Source: Imbricaverruca yamaguchii (Eukaryota > Arthropoda > Thecostraca > Neoverrucidae). Taken from it: DNA of 64,000 nucleotides. Positions 32,897 through 45,861 of this stretch are shown here, piece after piece. Where the stretch lies: contig JAOTOL010001286.1 in the NCBI GenBank assembly GCA_034440575.1, forward strand, positions 69,501-133,500, written 5' to 3'. Below the pieces are notes generated by a model, which did no database searches, had not been told where the DNA came from, and worked only from the letters and a program-made list of their open reading frames with translations. The first letter of the stretch is position 1. Every line of letters starts with the position of its first letter. The position numbers were made by a program, and so were the translations under genes.

Positions 32897-35756
32897 AAGA
32901 CATAAAAGACATAAAGACATAAAAGATTAGTGCAACTATGAGCCACAAGGGCCCTTCTTGGTTGCACTCTGTACACTAAACCAGTTGTCCACCAAATCTG
33001 CCAATCAGCCCTCCCTGTAATACTGAAAAGCAAGCCCTCTATTCTTATAATGATTGTCTATGCTGTTTTTAAAGATGTTCAATGTGCTGCTACTGACGAT
33101 GCTTTCTGGCAGCTGGTTCGAGTGTTCCACTACCCTGTTGGTGAAGAAAGTTTGCCTTAACCTTGTTCTGATGTGGTTAACTTTAATTTTGAATTTATGA
33201 CCTCTAATTGCATCATTTCTGTTAATTTCAAACATTTCCCCAAGGTATCCCCTCTCCAGACCATTTACAAATTTAAAGACGTGGATGAGATCTCCTCTCA
33301 GCCTTCTATATCTAAGTGAAAACATATTCAATTTCTTCAATCTTTCCTCACATGCCAGGTTGCTTATGCCATTAACCATTTTTGTAGCCCACTTTTGTAC
33401 TCTCTCTAAAAGCCAACAATCTTTTTCATAGCTAGGAGACCAAGCTTAGATGCAGTATTCCAAATGTGGCCTGACGTATGCACAGTAAAGCTTCCTGATC
33501 ACTTCCTCACTTCTGTATGACACATTCCTATTTATTGCCCCGAGCATTCTCAGTGCCTTCTTCCTGGCTTCCTTGGTCTGTTCTGATGCCCCCAGTTTTG
33601 TGTTTAGAATAACACCTAAATCCTTCTGTTGAGTCACTGATAGCACTTGGCCACCCATCCCAGTTAAATTTCATTTGCCATTCTTCGGACCGCTTCACAA
33701 GTTCGTCTAAGTCTTTTTGCAGCGAGATATGCTCATCCTGACCTGTTATTGACCTAAAGACCTTCAAATCATCCGCAAATTTCAAAACTCTACTGCTTAG
33801 GCCACTTTCAATGTTATTTACAAATATAATGAACAGTAATGGCCCTAGTACTGACCCCTGGGGGCTCTACTAAGAATATTTTGCCATGATGACTTTGTAC
33901 CATTTAGCATCACTCTTTGCTGTCTATCTGAAAGCCACAACTCTATCCATTTTAAGATGCTACCTGCAATACCATGGGACTGAAGCTGTATCATTAACCG
34001 TTTACGGGGTACCTTGTCAAAGGCCTTACTAAAGTCAAGATATGCTACATCAACCTGATTTCCCTGATCAAATTGTTCTGTGGCGAAGTTCAAAAAGTCC
34101 AAGAGGTTTGTGAGACACGATCGTCCTTTTCTAAACCCATGTTGAGTATCTTGAATCAATCTGCTACCTTCCAGATAACTAACTATTCTATCCTTGATAA
34201 TGGATTCGAGTACCTTGCAGACTAGGGATGTGAGACTTATTGGCCTATAGTTTTCAACTTTCCCTCTTTCTCCTTTCTTGAAACTAGGAACTACATTTGC
34301 CCTTTTCCAATCGGTTGGAATTTCATTATGTGAAACTGACCTACAAAATATTATACTAAGTGGAAATGCCAGTTCCTTTTCAGTTTCCCGCAACACCCTA
34401 GCATAAATTTCATCAGGTCCTGCTGCCTTATTTGGGTTTATTTTCCTGATATGATTGTAAACAACATCACTATCAATGAAATCAACATCATTTGTCAGAT
34501 CCCATGTCACTGAACTATGGTGTACGGTCGGCAGATTGGTCATATCTTCCAATGTAAACACTGATTTGAACTGCTTGCTCAGCTCCTCAACCATCTCACT
34601 ATCCTCACCCATTGTAGTCCCGTTTACTTCCAGTGGACCAATTGTGCTAGAAACTTTACTCAGCTTGTAGAAACTAAAGAACTTTTTACTGTCCCCATTA
34701 CAGTTTATAGCTAAATCCAGTTCTTTTGCTCGCTTTGCTGCTCTGGTTTTTTGCTTCAGTGTCTCTAGCTTTTCGATACGCCTTTAGATTAACGATATTT
34801 GAGGCTTCTTTAAAAACTCTAAATGCAGTTTTCTTAGCCTTAATTGCTTTTATCACGTCTGGTGTAAGCCATGCTGGCTTTCCTACCCTTCTTTTGCGTT
34901 TCTTTTGGGGGAAATGTCTAATCTGAGTTTCCTTCAAATAAGATTTGAACTTTTCCCACATTTCACAGGCATTTAAATTGGAGAATTCTTCTTCCCATCT
35001 GATGGCACTTAAAGCCGCTCTCATGCCATTAAAGTCTGCTCTGTTGAAATTTGGAACCTTTACCAAATTATCCTTGATAATTTCCCCTACATGTGCCTTG
35101 AATCTAACTATGTTATGGTCACTTTTTCCCAGAGTTTCGCCTACAGTCAAATCTTGAACCAAGTCACTTAAATCCGAGAATACAAGGTCCAAGAATGAAG
35201 CATGCCTGGTAGGTTCCGATACAAACTGGTGGAAGAACAGGTCCTCTTCAAGGCATTTCCTAAACATTTTGCATGATGGGGAGCCGACACCAGCATTTTC
35301 ATAACCTTTTAGATTAAAGTCACCGAGAATAAGGCACTTCCTCTTAAAGTTTCTACTGATTTCCTCACAAATCACCTTGTCAAGCTCCAGTTGCTGAGAA
35401 TGTGGCAGGGTTCCTGATCGGTAGAAAGCTCCTATCCTAAGAGTATTGCTGTTGCTTTTTCCCACAGTGACATCAAGCCAAATGGACTCCACAGACACAT
35501 TTTTATCCCCACCTGCTACTTTTTGAGAACTGAATAAGCTATTCATATAGAGCATTACACCACCCCCTTTCATTGCTGGACCCCTATTGCACGAAAACAT
35601 ATTGTATCCCTGGATCTCATAGTCCTGTAAGTTATCTCCAAAATACCCTTCACTGACCCATGCCTCCGTAATGCAAACAAAATCTGGTTCCTCCTCAGCA
35701 ACATGACACTTGAACTCATCAAATTTGGAACGGATACTCTGAGCATTAAACATCAT
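32897..35756 (-). pseudogene. LINE-C, decayed CR1-like retrotransposon ORF2
   Basis: On the minus strand, 35756-34698 encodes the endonuclease (NAQSIRSK, ITEAWV with the catalytic Glu, GDFNLKGY, SDHN). 34612-33845 encodes the first half of the reverse transcriptase (NYRPISLTS, HGFRKGRSC, YLDFSKAFDKVP). FADD follows at about 33770-33785, and the thumb/tail region continues to 33005. Lesions: a frameshift near 34745, a 1-nt gain in the C-run of the PQG motif near 33862, loss of ~25 residues near 33660, and a CAA-to-TAA type stop near 33448. There is no RNase H. The 3' end carries an octamer tail (TTTATGTC repeats, 32897-32925). KAAGPDEI and SLTSLVCKV wording resembles CR1 elements. Confidence 0.88.
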
Positions 35757-35962
35757 ACACTTAACAAATGCTCCATAACCACCTTTGGCATACTGAGGAG
35801 TTCTTTTATCACATATGGCTTTTTCATATTCCCTCCCTTATCTTATCAGCATAAACAGCATAAGTTATTAGGGGGCCCAAATCAACATTGAGGGGCCAAG
35901 ATCAAAATTGGTGGGGTCATGGCCCCCACAAAAGGATACAAATCGACACCCCTGGCATACAC

Positions 35963-37655
35963 TTGAAGGGTTGTGGCATAGGACACATCTGAGCAACTCC
36001 CTGGAACTATCTCAATCGCAGTGATAGGTCAGGTCAAAACATTGGTGCCATCTGTGTAATTGAAGTATTTGTGTCTCAGGAGACTGCACAGAGGATAAAT
36101 CCGTTTCGACATTGTTTACACATATCATGACCAAATTTCCATATGACAATTATTGCTTCATTTCCATATTTATCACGACGAACAACACGGTTCTTGCAGA
36201 AATCATGTGCACATGGGTGGAGTGTTTTGGAAGATAAGCGGCTCTGAAGAAAATAATCGGGATCCAATCATTTTCACATTCCTTAAGCAATACTCCGAAC
36301 CTATATGCCCATTTTAGGTTTCCGACATGTACTTTAGCCATACGTCATTAATTGGCATGCCATTTCACCCATGTGGTGAACGGTTACGCCAAATTACATC
36401 ACAGCCTAAAGCCGACTTCCACTCTTTTTCTCCATAGCTTTGCCTTCGTACCAGGTTGGCCCTTGAGGCCTGGCTGTCCGCATAATAGCCAGGCCTTTGT
36501 CCGCTCCCAAGTCTCGCAGGGCGTCTGCATATCTTTTGGGGAAACTCGCGTGTTGCATTTCAGCTACAACGCAAGACAAGTTGTCAAGCCCCATTGGAGT
36601 CATTTCTCTACACCACTGTCACATGCCACATGGTTGAACATTATTAAGTCTGAGTAGTTTCTGTTCCGTCATCGGTGTCAAACTGTATTCCTAGAGTTTG
36701 AGTTTGAGTTCCTTCCTACAGTTCCTCAATCTCGGTGTCGTCAAGTTGGCGGCTGGACGCATTGTGGTTCAGGCACGTGAATGGTGTTGCAGTGATCGTC
36801 CCTGAAAATTAGGATTCAATACAGTTTACACTTGCATGCGAAAAAGTCGGTTACCTACCCTTTAACTACCATGAACTTTGACCTCATTGACTTTTTATTT
36901 GCTGACCTAATTCATTTCTATTCTACGCATGATTATCGCACGAAATCGGGTAGTTCTTGGCTTCTCGAGTGGTTCGGTTTGGTTCTTGGCTCCTTTCTCA
37001 AAACCCTGATAGTCTGCTCTCCAGACTTTTTAGAAGCCGAATTTCAGCGCTAATTACAACGCTACGAAAGCTGAAGTTCTCACTAGCAGTACTACTAACA
37101 CCTAAACGAAGAACAAAACAGATATGGCAAACACCGAGAGCAAGATTGTTACATACAGCGGAGAGTCGCCAGCAGCACGGGTATGAACAAAAACACATCG
37201 CAAGCAAGCAAGCACATTGCAAGGTGTTTGTAGCCATCGATGGCCATTGACTCCAGTTCAGGTATCAAGGTTAGCAATGTTGTAGAAAAGGAGAAATGCA
37301 CCCGAAGTCAATCCCAAAAGCATCGTGCACAAAATACCGTGATGGGCCTGCACGAAAGCTTACACCAGGGAAACGGATGGGAGCCAGATAGTACGAGATA
37401 GGGGACTTGATATACCATTAAAGGAGCACAAAATTTGTTGTTTGGTCCAGTGCGTTTTTGTTGCCAAACGGTGCTCTTGCTGCATCTTTGCACACAAGCA
37501 AAGGCATGCACATAATTAGACAGACATACACATTGTTACACAGACACACACATTGTTACAGACACTCACGTTGTGACACCGACACACACAGCTCTGGAGG
37601 CTCACAAGCAACTACACATATACTCGAGCACACACACATGCACACAATACTCATG
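35963..37655. other. Unassigned sequence
   Basis: No gene, element boundary or strong repeat, except the start of CA-rich simple sequence after about 37510. Open frames (at most 101 codons) have no domain signature. Confidence 0.4.
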
Positions 37656-37762
<107 letters not shown>

Positions 37763-38913
37763 ACAGGCTTGCCTTGTGGATTTTGTAAACTTCCTGTTCT
37801 TTGCTTCTTTTCATCTTGAACTGTTTTCTTAGACGCACCTGACTCACGTGCCTCCGTGGAGCGGCTGCTGATTTTGATAGGGCAGTGCCTACTTGAGGAC
37901 CATGTATCCTAATGAAGACAGCAGCCAAAACGTAGCTAAATATCACTGGAAGTTTTCATTTAAGTATCAATGTGCGCCCCATTATCATAGATCTGTCGAA
38001 CACCACCGCATTGCCATCAGCCCACCATTATTTTTGTTGAAATCTTTACAAGCCAGACTTACAAGGATGAACTCAGGCATGCTTGCGTTAACAAAGTTTG
38101 GCTTCTGACGCTTCCGTTCTGCAGAACGCAAGCTTCAGAAACCGAACAAGCTTACGACCGTGGTTTCCGCTCATAGCAATATTTCAGTAATTGGTATGTC
38201 AACTATTGCAAACACTCTCACCTACTCTGCACATGTGATGCAACAGAAAACGGACGGAAGCGTTTCACTGGGTGGGGCCGGGCCGTTCAACGATAGACAA
38301 ATTCACATAATATTTGCACGGATGGTCAGCTGGTGCTTGGCGATGCGCTCGCAACAAGGCAGGCTCTCATATAACTGTGGTGCCTATTCATCTCCCAGTG
38401 TGGAATTGGGGAAGTTTCTATCCTTCATGAGTGGATGCGCTATTTTTTCCCGATTACCCTCTCCCTTTCCTCCTAGTAACCAAAACAAAACTTCACCACT
38501 TAATTTTGTGGCTACAACTCATTTTTAACAACATAAAGCATTGGATTAAGGCGGCTCGGAGCCCTTATGGACGCACCCTGGGCCCGCATGTTTTTCGGGT
38601 CACTTTTCCATTTCTAGTGTTCAGTGGTGGGTGCTTACAAATGAGGTGTCTCTGTGCCTGGAGATGCCAAAATTTATGTAAAGCCCATGCCGTCAAACAC
38701 CAAATATCACCACCGCCATTCTTGCCAACTAACGCGCTTGGACGGCGCCTTGCGATGTGTTGCGGTGAGTGCCTGGGGTGATCGTGGTGAGTATGTGGCG
38801 TACGGTGGTGGCGATGTGTCCGTCGATGCTGTCGTTGGACTGGATGAGAAGCACCACTGATCTAATCTGGCGTGCGTGCAGGAGCGCTCTCAGTAATGTC
38901 ACTTTTGGAGGAT
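37763..38913. other. Unassigned sequence
   Basis: Nothing recognised. The 122- and 116-codon overlapping plus frames at 38160-38781 lack domain signatures. Confidence 0.4.
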
Positions 38914-39095
38914 TTTAACATAACTACAGCGATCCTTGGTTGGTTGTTGGTTTTACGACACATCGACCGTTGAGTCATGCAGCGTCGCCAATCTCTCACG
39001 CCGATTGGTGGCGGGCGAAGAGTAGCGACAGGTGAGACTCGAGCCCACAACCTTTCGATTGACACGAGCAACTTACCCCTAGGCTACTCGTCCCC
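38914..39095 (-). mobile_element. SINE-A, tRNA-derived, copy 1
   Basis: On the minus strand it starts near 39095 with a tRNA-like head (ggggacgagtagcctagggg as A-box region, aaaggttgtgggctcgagtc as T-arm/B-box) and continues into a body containing gtcgctactcttcgcc. It ends in a ccaacaaccaacc-type tail followed by ggatcgctgtagttatg. Copies at 42195-42378 and 62358-62513 share the head and body. This is a SINE and not a functional tRNA gene, because the acceptor ends do not pair and other copies diverge. Confidence 0.8.
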
Positions 39096-40312
39096 TGTGG
39101 TTTTGGAGAGCTATTCCTCCACCGCCCAGGGGTCATGTGATCCCATGGGCCACCATCGTCCCGACGGCAGACGGATAACTCTCCCGTGGGTGTAGGTGTG
39201 GTGGTGTTCATGCTAAATGGTGGTGGTGCGGGTATGGAGATGTATGTGTTTGAGGTGTGCACTGTGTTATATAACGGGTGAACAGGTGGTAGGCGGGTGG
39301 CGTACATGTACGCCAAATGGAATCATATAGGACCGTTATTGAACTTTCAGAGTTACTCGAAACAGCATTATCTACCTCTTTTGGACAAATACAATTTCGT
39401 TCCTCAATATTGATGATAGGTGAGCGAAACAAAGATGTAACACGTCCAAAAAGTCAAGGTCACTGATCAGGTCAAGGTCAAGTACCGGGAGATGTGTGAT
39501 GGGTGGGTGAGGTTCACAATTGAAGAAACAGATGGCGTTTAGAAAAGGCAATGAGTACCTCCAAAAGGAAACCAAATGTACGCCGCTCATGAAAAATGAG
39601 AATACAACTAATACAAATATCTTCTTTGTTAGGAAATTTGAAAAGCAATAATCACGAAAACGAAAAATCATGTCCAAGGTGAGTACCTCAGTCACGTCAC
39701 GGCTTGAGCTGCACATTTGCTGTGTTTGGCCTTTTTCCGTCGCAGTAGTTCGTATTTCATCCCACGCGGCACCTGTTATGCAATACGGGACGTTCCAGGT
39801 CCCGTGCCCCGAGTGTCATATGGAGTCCTCGCGACATTCCAGGTAAAATCTCAGCGAATTGACAGGATATTCCCGTGGAACTTTGTTTACGCGTGCATTG
39901 TAATTCCCCACCACATAATCCCGGTTAAACATAAATCAGCTACGTTACGCGCACAAAGCGGCACTTCGGTTACAACCTTTGTCTAGCGGCCTGCCCTGAA
40001 GTTGAATTTTGTATCTGGATCTTTAGTTGCTCAGTTGTCTTTACACCCACATTCAACTTTTGACTGTATCTTGAATTGATTGTCCATGAAAAAAAAATTG
40101 AACGTTCATCTAAAATCCATACTGAGAAGAGGTCATGACCTGACCGAACCGTATCAACTCCGATGTTTTAGAAGACAGAAACTCAATGTTTTACACAATG
40201 TGTGCCCAACTGTCGGAAGGTAGGCCAAACTCCAAAACGATATTGTGAATGGCCGAGAAGTTAGCTAAAAGCACCTTCAGATAGGGTATAACATATTTCT
40301 GCACTGGGATGG
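39096..40312. other. Unassigned sequence
   Basis: I see no gene or repeat boundary. The 114-codon minus frame 39372-39716 has no domain. Confidence 0.4.
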
Positions 40313-40316
40313 TTAA

Positions 40317-41111
40317 CCCATCCCGTCTCTGGGGAGGTCTTCAACCACCCCTCTCAGGTTTTTTCGCGGACAGCGGACGAACGGCGCGCGGCAGCGCGCC
40401 CAAGTTTGACACACCTATTTCCACATCAATTTGGTATGCTGTTTCAAAATTTTGAAGTCATGCCATTCAGGGTCAACGAGTTAGTCAAGGTCAAGTGATG
40501 TCACCTCCAAAAATGTTCGACCAGTCGTCACGCTTTAACGGATACAGATATTTTAATGAAGCTTTCAGCGCTTGCTTATCTTTAGAGATACAACAAAACG
40601 TACGAGTAGAACTTGTTATTTTTCGTTTTTGACTACATATACATTTTGCATATTTTCCAATTGCAGTTCAAATAGAAGATTCTGGCTAAAGTAAGCATTT
40701 TTTATTAGGGCAAGTTGACTTCCAACAACGTTTCTCGGTCTGTTCTATCCATTGCAAGAGGAAAATTAAAGAAAACGTGAAGTCTAATCTTTAAGTTTCA
40801 AAAAAATATTATTATTTTGGTGGGCCAAATAATTTAATTGATTGGTGGATTTTGCTGTCCTTTTCTCATTCCAAATACACTTATTTCACATATCCCACAA
40901 ATCAACTCCCCAAAGCCAAAAAAATAATGTAAGTCGTGAAAATCCAGCCCCCCTGGTGACCTCACTTTCGGTGAAAATTGTTTTGGGGTGGATCCGGACC
41001 CTACTCGTCGAGCGCTTTCCGATTAAACCTATTTCGTTTTCGTGCGATGCTTAGTTTGGATTTTAGAGGGGGTTACTATCCGCCCCCCCCGAGACGGGGT
41101 GACGGCGCAGG
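40317..41111 (+). mobile_element. TTAA-flanked non-autonomous element, copy 3
   Basis: Same family and orientation as 3499-4322, flanked by intact TTAA on both sides (40313-40316 and 41112-41115). The left end is cccatcccgtctc and the right end read inwards is cctgcgccgtcaccccgtct. It shares the cggacgaacggcgcgcggca block near 40374, the ggtcaacgagttagtcaagg block near 40471 and the gtcgagcgctttcc block near 41008. It has a 3-bp-shifted poly-C near the right end and no coding capacity. Confidence 0.82.
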
Positions 41112-41115
41112 TTAA

Positions 41116-42194
41116 TTATCTCAATGTAGGCTGGCTGACCCGGGTTATGATATTGCATGTCATCTCCTTCGTAACATCTTGTCCTGTGGAATAGTGATGC
41201 TGTGACTTCGCCCTCAGGGGTGTCATATGTATGAGTTGCAGCCAGATACCTGGGGCGTGCTATAAACAAGGAGGAAACGATGGTTAATTAGAATACGAAT
41301 ACGTCGCCAACTATATGTACGTGTCAGACTAAATACGGAACAACTACAGCGTTGCAAATTGAAGCGTGGCTTCAGTAGTGCATTACATAGTTGAAAAAAA
41401 CGGCCATCCCAGAGGGGCGACACTAGCGAGATGTGCTCAAGACCTGTAATACTTCTGGCCATTTGGTGGACACAAGTTCTTTAACACGCGCCCTGGAGGG
41501 AAGGACGAAATTCGCCCACTCCTCCGGCTTTTCGTACATAACTCCAAATTTTGCCGCCCAATATACGCCATTGTTCATGTACCTGCTTAGAAATGACCAG
41601 CGCGTTATTCAAAGGAAGAAAAATGGAAATCTGACGAACATTTTTTCGAGTTAGGGGCCGTTGAAATAAAAATAATTTCGTAGTGCCAGAAAACAAAAAT
41701 CGGCGCCGATGCGCTTCCCGTGCATTGGCAAAAGGGAGTCTTCTTGGCAACACTAGCGACTTGTTTGATGTAAAAGTTTATGCTATTTTTCTTCAGTCAT
41801 ATTAGATCACCGACGTCAAGTCAGGTCAAGTTCATGACAGGTTAATGGAACCAAACTTAGTCAACTGGAATGTCCTCATAAATGCAAATGACTGTCATGC
41901 GATTGATGTCACTCTGCATTTACTCCCTACACATCCGGAAAACTACTGTTTGTCATTGTGTACTTAAGCGTTTCCATACTTTATTGATGTATTTCACTCC
42001 TTTCTTTGCGAAGCCGATTGCGCCGAGCCGCCCAACGGAGCAGTCGGACGGGCGACCCCGTTCCGGTAACTGGAGCAGGCAATGACCTGATAAAGTGCTG
42101 CTATATAGGTGACCTGAGGTCAAATACCGGGTCTATTACCTGTATTGCATCATTAATAATGTCTAAAACATCAGTAATGCTCCTATTGAAGCCT
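41116..42194. other. Unassigned sequence
   Basis: Nothing recognised. Open frames are at most 90 codons and carry no motif. Confidence 0.4.
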
Positions 42195-42378
42195 TTAAAC
42201 ATAACTACAGCGATCCTTGGTTGGTTATTGGTTTTACGACACATCAACCGTTAAGTCATCCACCGTCGCCAACCTCTCACGCCGATTGGTCGCGGGCGAA
42301 GAGTAGCGACAGGCGAGACCCGAACCCACAACCTTTCGATTGGGAGAAGAACAACTTACCCCTAGACTATTCGCCCCC
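42195..42378 (-). mobile_element. SINE-A, tRNA-derived, copy 2
   Basis: The best-preserved tRNA-like head of the family (minus strand from about 42378): ggcgaatagtctaggggtaa, then caatcgaaaggttgtgggtt and a cgggtctcgcc B-box end. The body and tail match copy 1, including the ggatcgctgtagttatg extension after the ccaa-rich tail. Confidence 0.82.
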
Positions 42379-43544
42379 TAATTACGGCGACCCATAACAA
42401 TGACAAGGCAAGCCACGCAAACCATACATTTGGGAAAATTGACATCATTGGACCTTGTATATGGTATGACCTAAGGTCACGAAATTTGTACACCATAGAG
42501 TTCACTACCGCACCCACAAACCCTGTGAATTTCGTTGTTCCAGCTTTAATAGGAACATATCTTAGGGGGCAGAATCCACCCCCCTCCTCACCCTCCAGTG
42601 CGCGTAATTCTCAGAGGTCCTCCAGGGCGAGTGTTAAGTTGCATAAACCTCAGATGTTCGAATCCAGCCATTTTCCAAATTAGGCTGCCTACTGGTAGTT
42701 CTTGCTCACACAAAAAATTAACTGCTTCGACACATTGCGAACCAGACAAAGAAACGGATGACTTAAAAACTGCGTGCTACTGCACGCTCTCTCCTTGTGT
42801 CTGCTCAGTGCTGTAAACACGACCAATATTACGGTCGGTGATATCTGACCATATCTGATAGTACCCAACTCGGGCCCCGGAGCCAACTAATTTGGCGAGC
42901 CAAGGAGTCCTCGGCGCTCTGTACCAGATATTCACCACGATCGACCAGTGGTACAATGCAGATGCATTTTGGAAAGACAGCCGAGACGTTTTCTGTATGT
43001 ATTCTGCATCATTTACACATTTGTCGAGGCTTTAAAGCTAAATTTCAATACCGAAATCCGCCAGCCTGTTCTGGCGTGGCGGCGCGCGCCACGCGCGCAC
43101 TCCGGGCGGGACCGCGTACAACACCAACAAAACAATTTCAACAGAATGCCCGGACGCAAAGCAGGCCACACGACAGGCGGACGCGCCGACCCGGCCGCGG
43201 GCGCTGTCCCGACCGCGGGCGCTGTCCCGGGCGCGGGCGCGAACCGCGCTCCGGAAGTGACCGTTTCCGACTCCGCGCGGCTCAGCGCGGCGTGCGGCGA
43301 GCCGGCGCCGCCGAGCCTGCCCGGCGCTCACCCGTTCAGGTCAAACGAACACCACGCGAACGGCACCAATGAAAACCGCGTAACCTGCCTGCATGATCTG
43401 GGGCACTTATCGTGATGACGTGCGGCAAAGAGTGGAGACTGCCCGCCTCCCCGTCGGAACGCCGGACAAATCGGTGTAAAAAAATGGGAGTTAGTCATCA
43501 CCGGCTGGGCTATAAATAACTATGTGTATGGGTATATATGTACG

Positions 43545-43616
<72 letters not shown>

Positions 43617-44149
43617 GACAGGACCACACGGGAAGACTACGCTAGGTTCATGTCAACAATCACTGTGGCATTATTTACATAGACGTCTGCGGCACTGAAG
43701 CGGGAGTCGCGCGCTGCCCCCGACATTTTTTGGTCATCTTATTGCATGGCGCAGCCAGAAGTCGTGGACGCCGGGCTACACGGCCGTGCAGTCCAGCACC
43801 GGAGGACAACCAATGACAACTGCTCAGACGCTGCTCCACTCGTGAAAATCGATCGTTCAACAACCCGACATTGGCGCCTCGGAGCTGCTTCCAAGTCGGC
43901 CTTTTGCACGTCCGCCGATCTGGTTGAAACACCATACAGAAATGACACGTCTTCATTGCAGCGATGATGTGAGTGTGCGCGTATTGGCTGGTCGGCCGGG
44001 CGCCACCGCCGGAGGAGACAGTCATTGTCGCAATATGTGCCCGGGACAGCGGCAGGGTCACCATCGGTTGCAGTTGGCGCATCCGATCTAGCCGTGACGT
44101 GACGTGACGTGGCCGCTGATGTGCAGCCGGGTATGCAGGCTGCACTGAT
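42379..44149. other. Unassigned sequence, CpG-rich patch and (TA)n
   Basis: About 43060-43330 is CpG-rich, with a doubled gacgcgggcgctgtcccg-like phrase near 43200-43230. A (TA)n run occupies 43553-43611. Nothing coding can be supported. Confidence 0.45.
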
Positions 44150-44920
44150 GGGATCAAGAGGGGAAGTACCGTGCTGTGATGCGAGGAGATACGAGGGAAG
44201 GCACCGTGCTACGTGACGGGGAGTAGAGGCGTGAAGAGCACCGTGCTGAGTGATGCGAGGGGAGCAGGGAAAGGAGTGCACCTTGCTGAGTGACGGGGAG
44301 CGGCAGGGGTATGGGTGGGGGTGGAGGTGGGGGTGGAGGTGGGGGTGGAGGTGGGGGTGGAGGTGGAGGTGGGGGAGGGGTAGCAACAGAACAGGAGTAC
44401 CATAATCAGTGGCAGACGAGGAGAGTCGCCAGCACCGCGCTGGCGACCACATAGCAGCACAGTGGGGAACAATGGGAGAGAAGCAGACCAGACAGGCGGA
44501 CAATATCTCTATGTGTAACGGATCCTGACCGAGAATACTGTGCTCGTAGCAAATACCAGGACAGGGCTGGACAATACTGCGCCGGGTAGCACATATCAGG
44601 CCAACCGATAATATTGGTATGTGTGCACAGACCAGGAAAGAAGAGAATACTGTGTTAGACAATACAGACGCGGGAAGTGAAGAACATTCACAGGTAATAC
44701 AGATCAGAACAACAAAAATACTGTGTGATGTGCACAGAACCGGACAGATATAAAATATTGTGTTCGACAACACAGACCCGAATAGAGAACATTGCATGTG
44801 ACACACACGGATAGCGGAGAAACTACTGGATTGTGGAGTAGCGCCGGGAAATTATATGTACTGTGCAATGGGTCCCGACAGAGAATACCGTGCGGAGTGT
44901 TAGAGACCAGGGAGCAACAG
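44150..44920. repeat. Degenerate ~45-50-bp minisatellite
   Basis: Diverged units run on both sides of the G-rich block at 44294-44380. On the left they follow accgtgctgagtgacgggga (44165-44290). On the right they follow gagaatactgtgttcgacaa (44510-44890). The 355-codon minus frame 43739-44806 crosses this repeat and is not a credible protein. Confidence 0.55.
44294..44380 (+). repeat. G-rich 12-bp repeat (G-quadruplex-prone)
   Basis: Tandem gtgggggtggag units, about six, then ggtggaggtgggggagggg. Many closely spaced G-runs on the plus strand could form G-quadruplexes. Confidence 0.9.
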
Positions 44921-45861
44921 CCTGGCGGCACCCACCTCTGATCAGCGCCTACCGACCACGGCCAACACAGCTAGGCGGCCTGACGTCCGGATCAGCCGGC
45001 CAGCAGGCCGTCACGGAGCCACCGCAACAGGCGGCCGGCGCAGTGTGCACCTGCCGCCATCACGGCGACAGGTGGCAACTACCGGCCAGCACCTCTGCCA
45101 AGGCAGCTCCATGTGCTACACCAAACCGGACACACCACGGTGGTGTCGCTCAAAGCCACGCTCCGCCCCGAGTACGGACCGCCGCTACAAGCTCTCCGCG
45201 GCGCGCCAATGAGTACAACAAGGACCGTGCGGCTTATGTAGATTAGCTGCGAGCAAACCCACCGACACGCTCGCTAGTGCACAACAAGACCTAACCACCA
45301 ACAGTCGGCTATTGCATAATGAGACAAGGCAGCTATTTCGGCTACTATAGTGCCTGAAAGACCTAGCATTCCTCGCACTAACGCTAGCTACAGAGACGGA
45401 GGCGGGGCGGCGGGGCGGCGGGGCGGCGAGCCGGCGGGGCGGCGGCGATGGCGGCGGCGATGGCGGTGTTGGGGCGGCGAGGAGGCGGTGCTCACGACTT
45501 TCTTTCGCGCACTGCGACCAACGCGGCCGCCAGCTACTCTCACGCTATCACAGAATGGGGCCGCTGCCCCGACTCAAACCATCTGCAGCCTGAACAAAAC
45601 GACTAGATGCACGCGCGTGATCAACACGGACCGGGGCCGCCCTGCGCGCGCCAGATGGCGCCAGCCGCCGCCCACGCACTCGCGCCTGCCGGCCGCCCGC
45701 CGTCGCAGCGCGCTACGCTAAGGCGGGCCGGACGCACGCCAGGCACTTGCCGGCGGCCGGGCGGCCGTGGAGGCGCCGGCTTTGGCACACGTCACGGCCG
45801 TGACTAGAGACAGAGAGAGAGAGAGCGTGCGACCACCGCCCGACGGGGCGGCGACCGCCGC
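44921..45861. other. GC-rich region downstream of the minus-strand gene's stop codon
   Basis: If the exon calls are right, this holds the 3' UTR of the minus-strand gene. It is GC-rich, with ggcggggcggcgg repeats at 45399-45480. I found no clear AATAAA on the minus strand close to the stop. Confidence 0.35.

Larger units (their letters stand above)
32214..35954. mobile_element. hAT-like element carrying a LINE
   Basis: The ends are perfect 15-bp inverted repeats, caggggtgtcgattt, starting at 32214 and ending at 35954. An identical 8-bp direct repeat gcatacac flanks them at 32206-32213 and 35955-35962. A CAGGGGTG-type end plus an 8-bp target duplication is the known signature of hAT transposons. 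No transposase frame is visible. Internally there is a short left arm with a gtcatc-type repeat, then the minus-strand LINE-C, then ~200 bp of right arm. It is either a non-autonomous hAT that received a LINE insertion or a composite that moved with the LINE inside. Confidence 0.85.

Noticed and set aside
42300..42378. tRNA gene at the SINE-A heads
   Set aside because: Same reasoning: three copies share a long non-tRNA body and tail, and one has a perfect target duplication.
43739..44806. 355-codon minus-strand frame
   Set aside because: It runs through a degenerate minisatellite and the G-rich block. The translation is repetitive (HLHPHLHP) with no domain.
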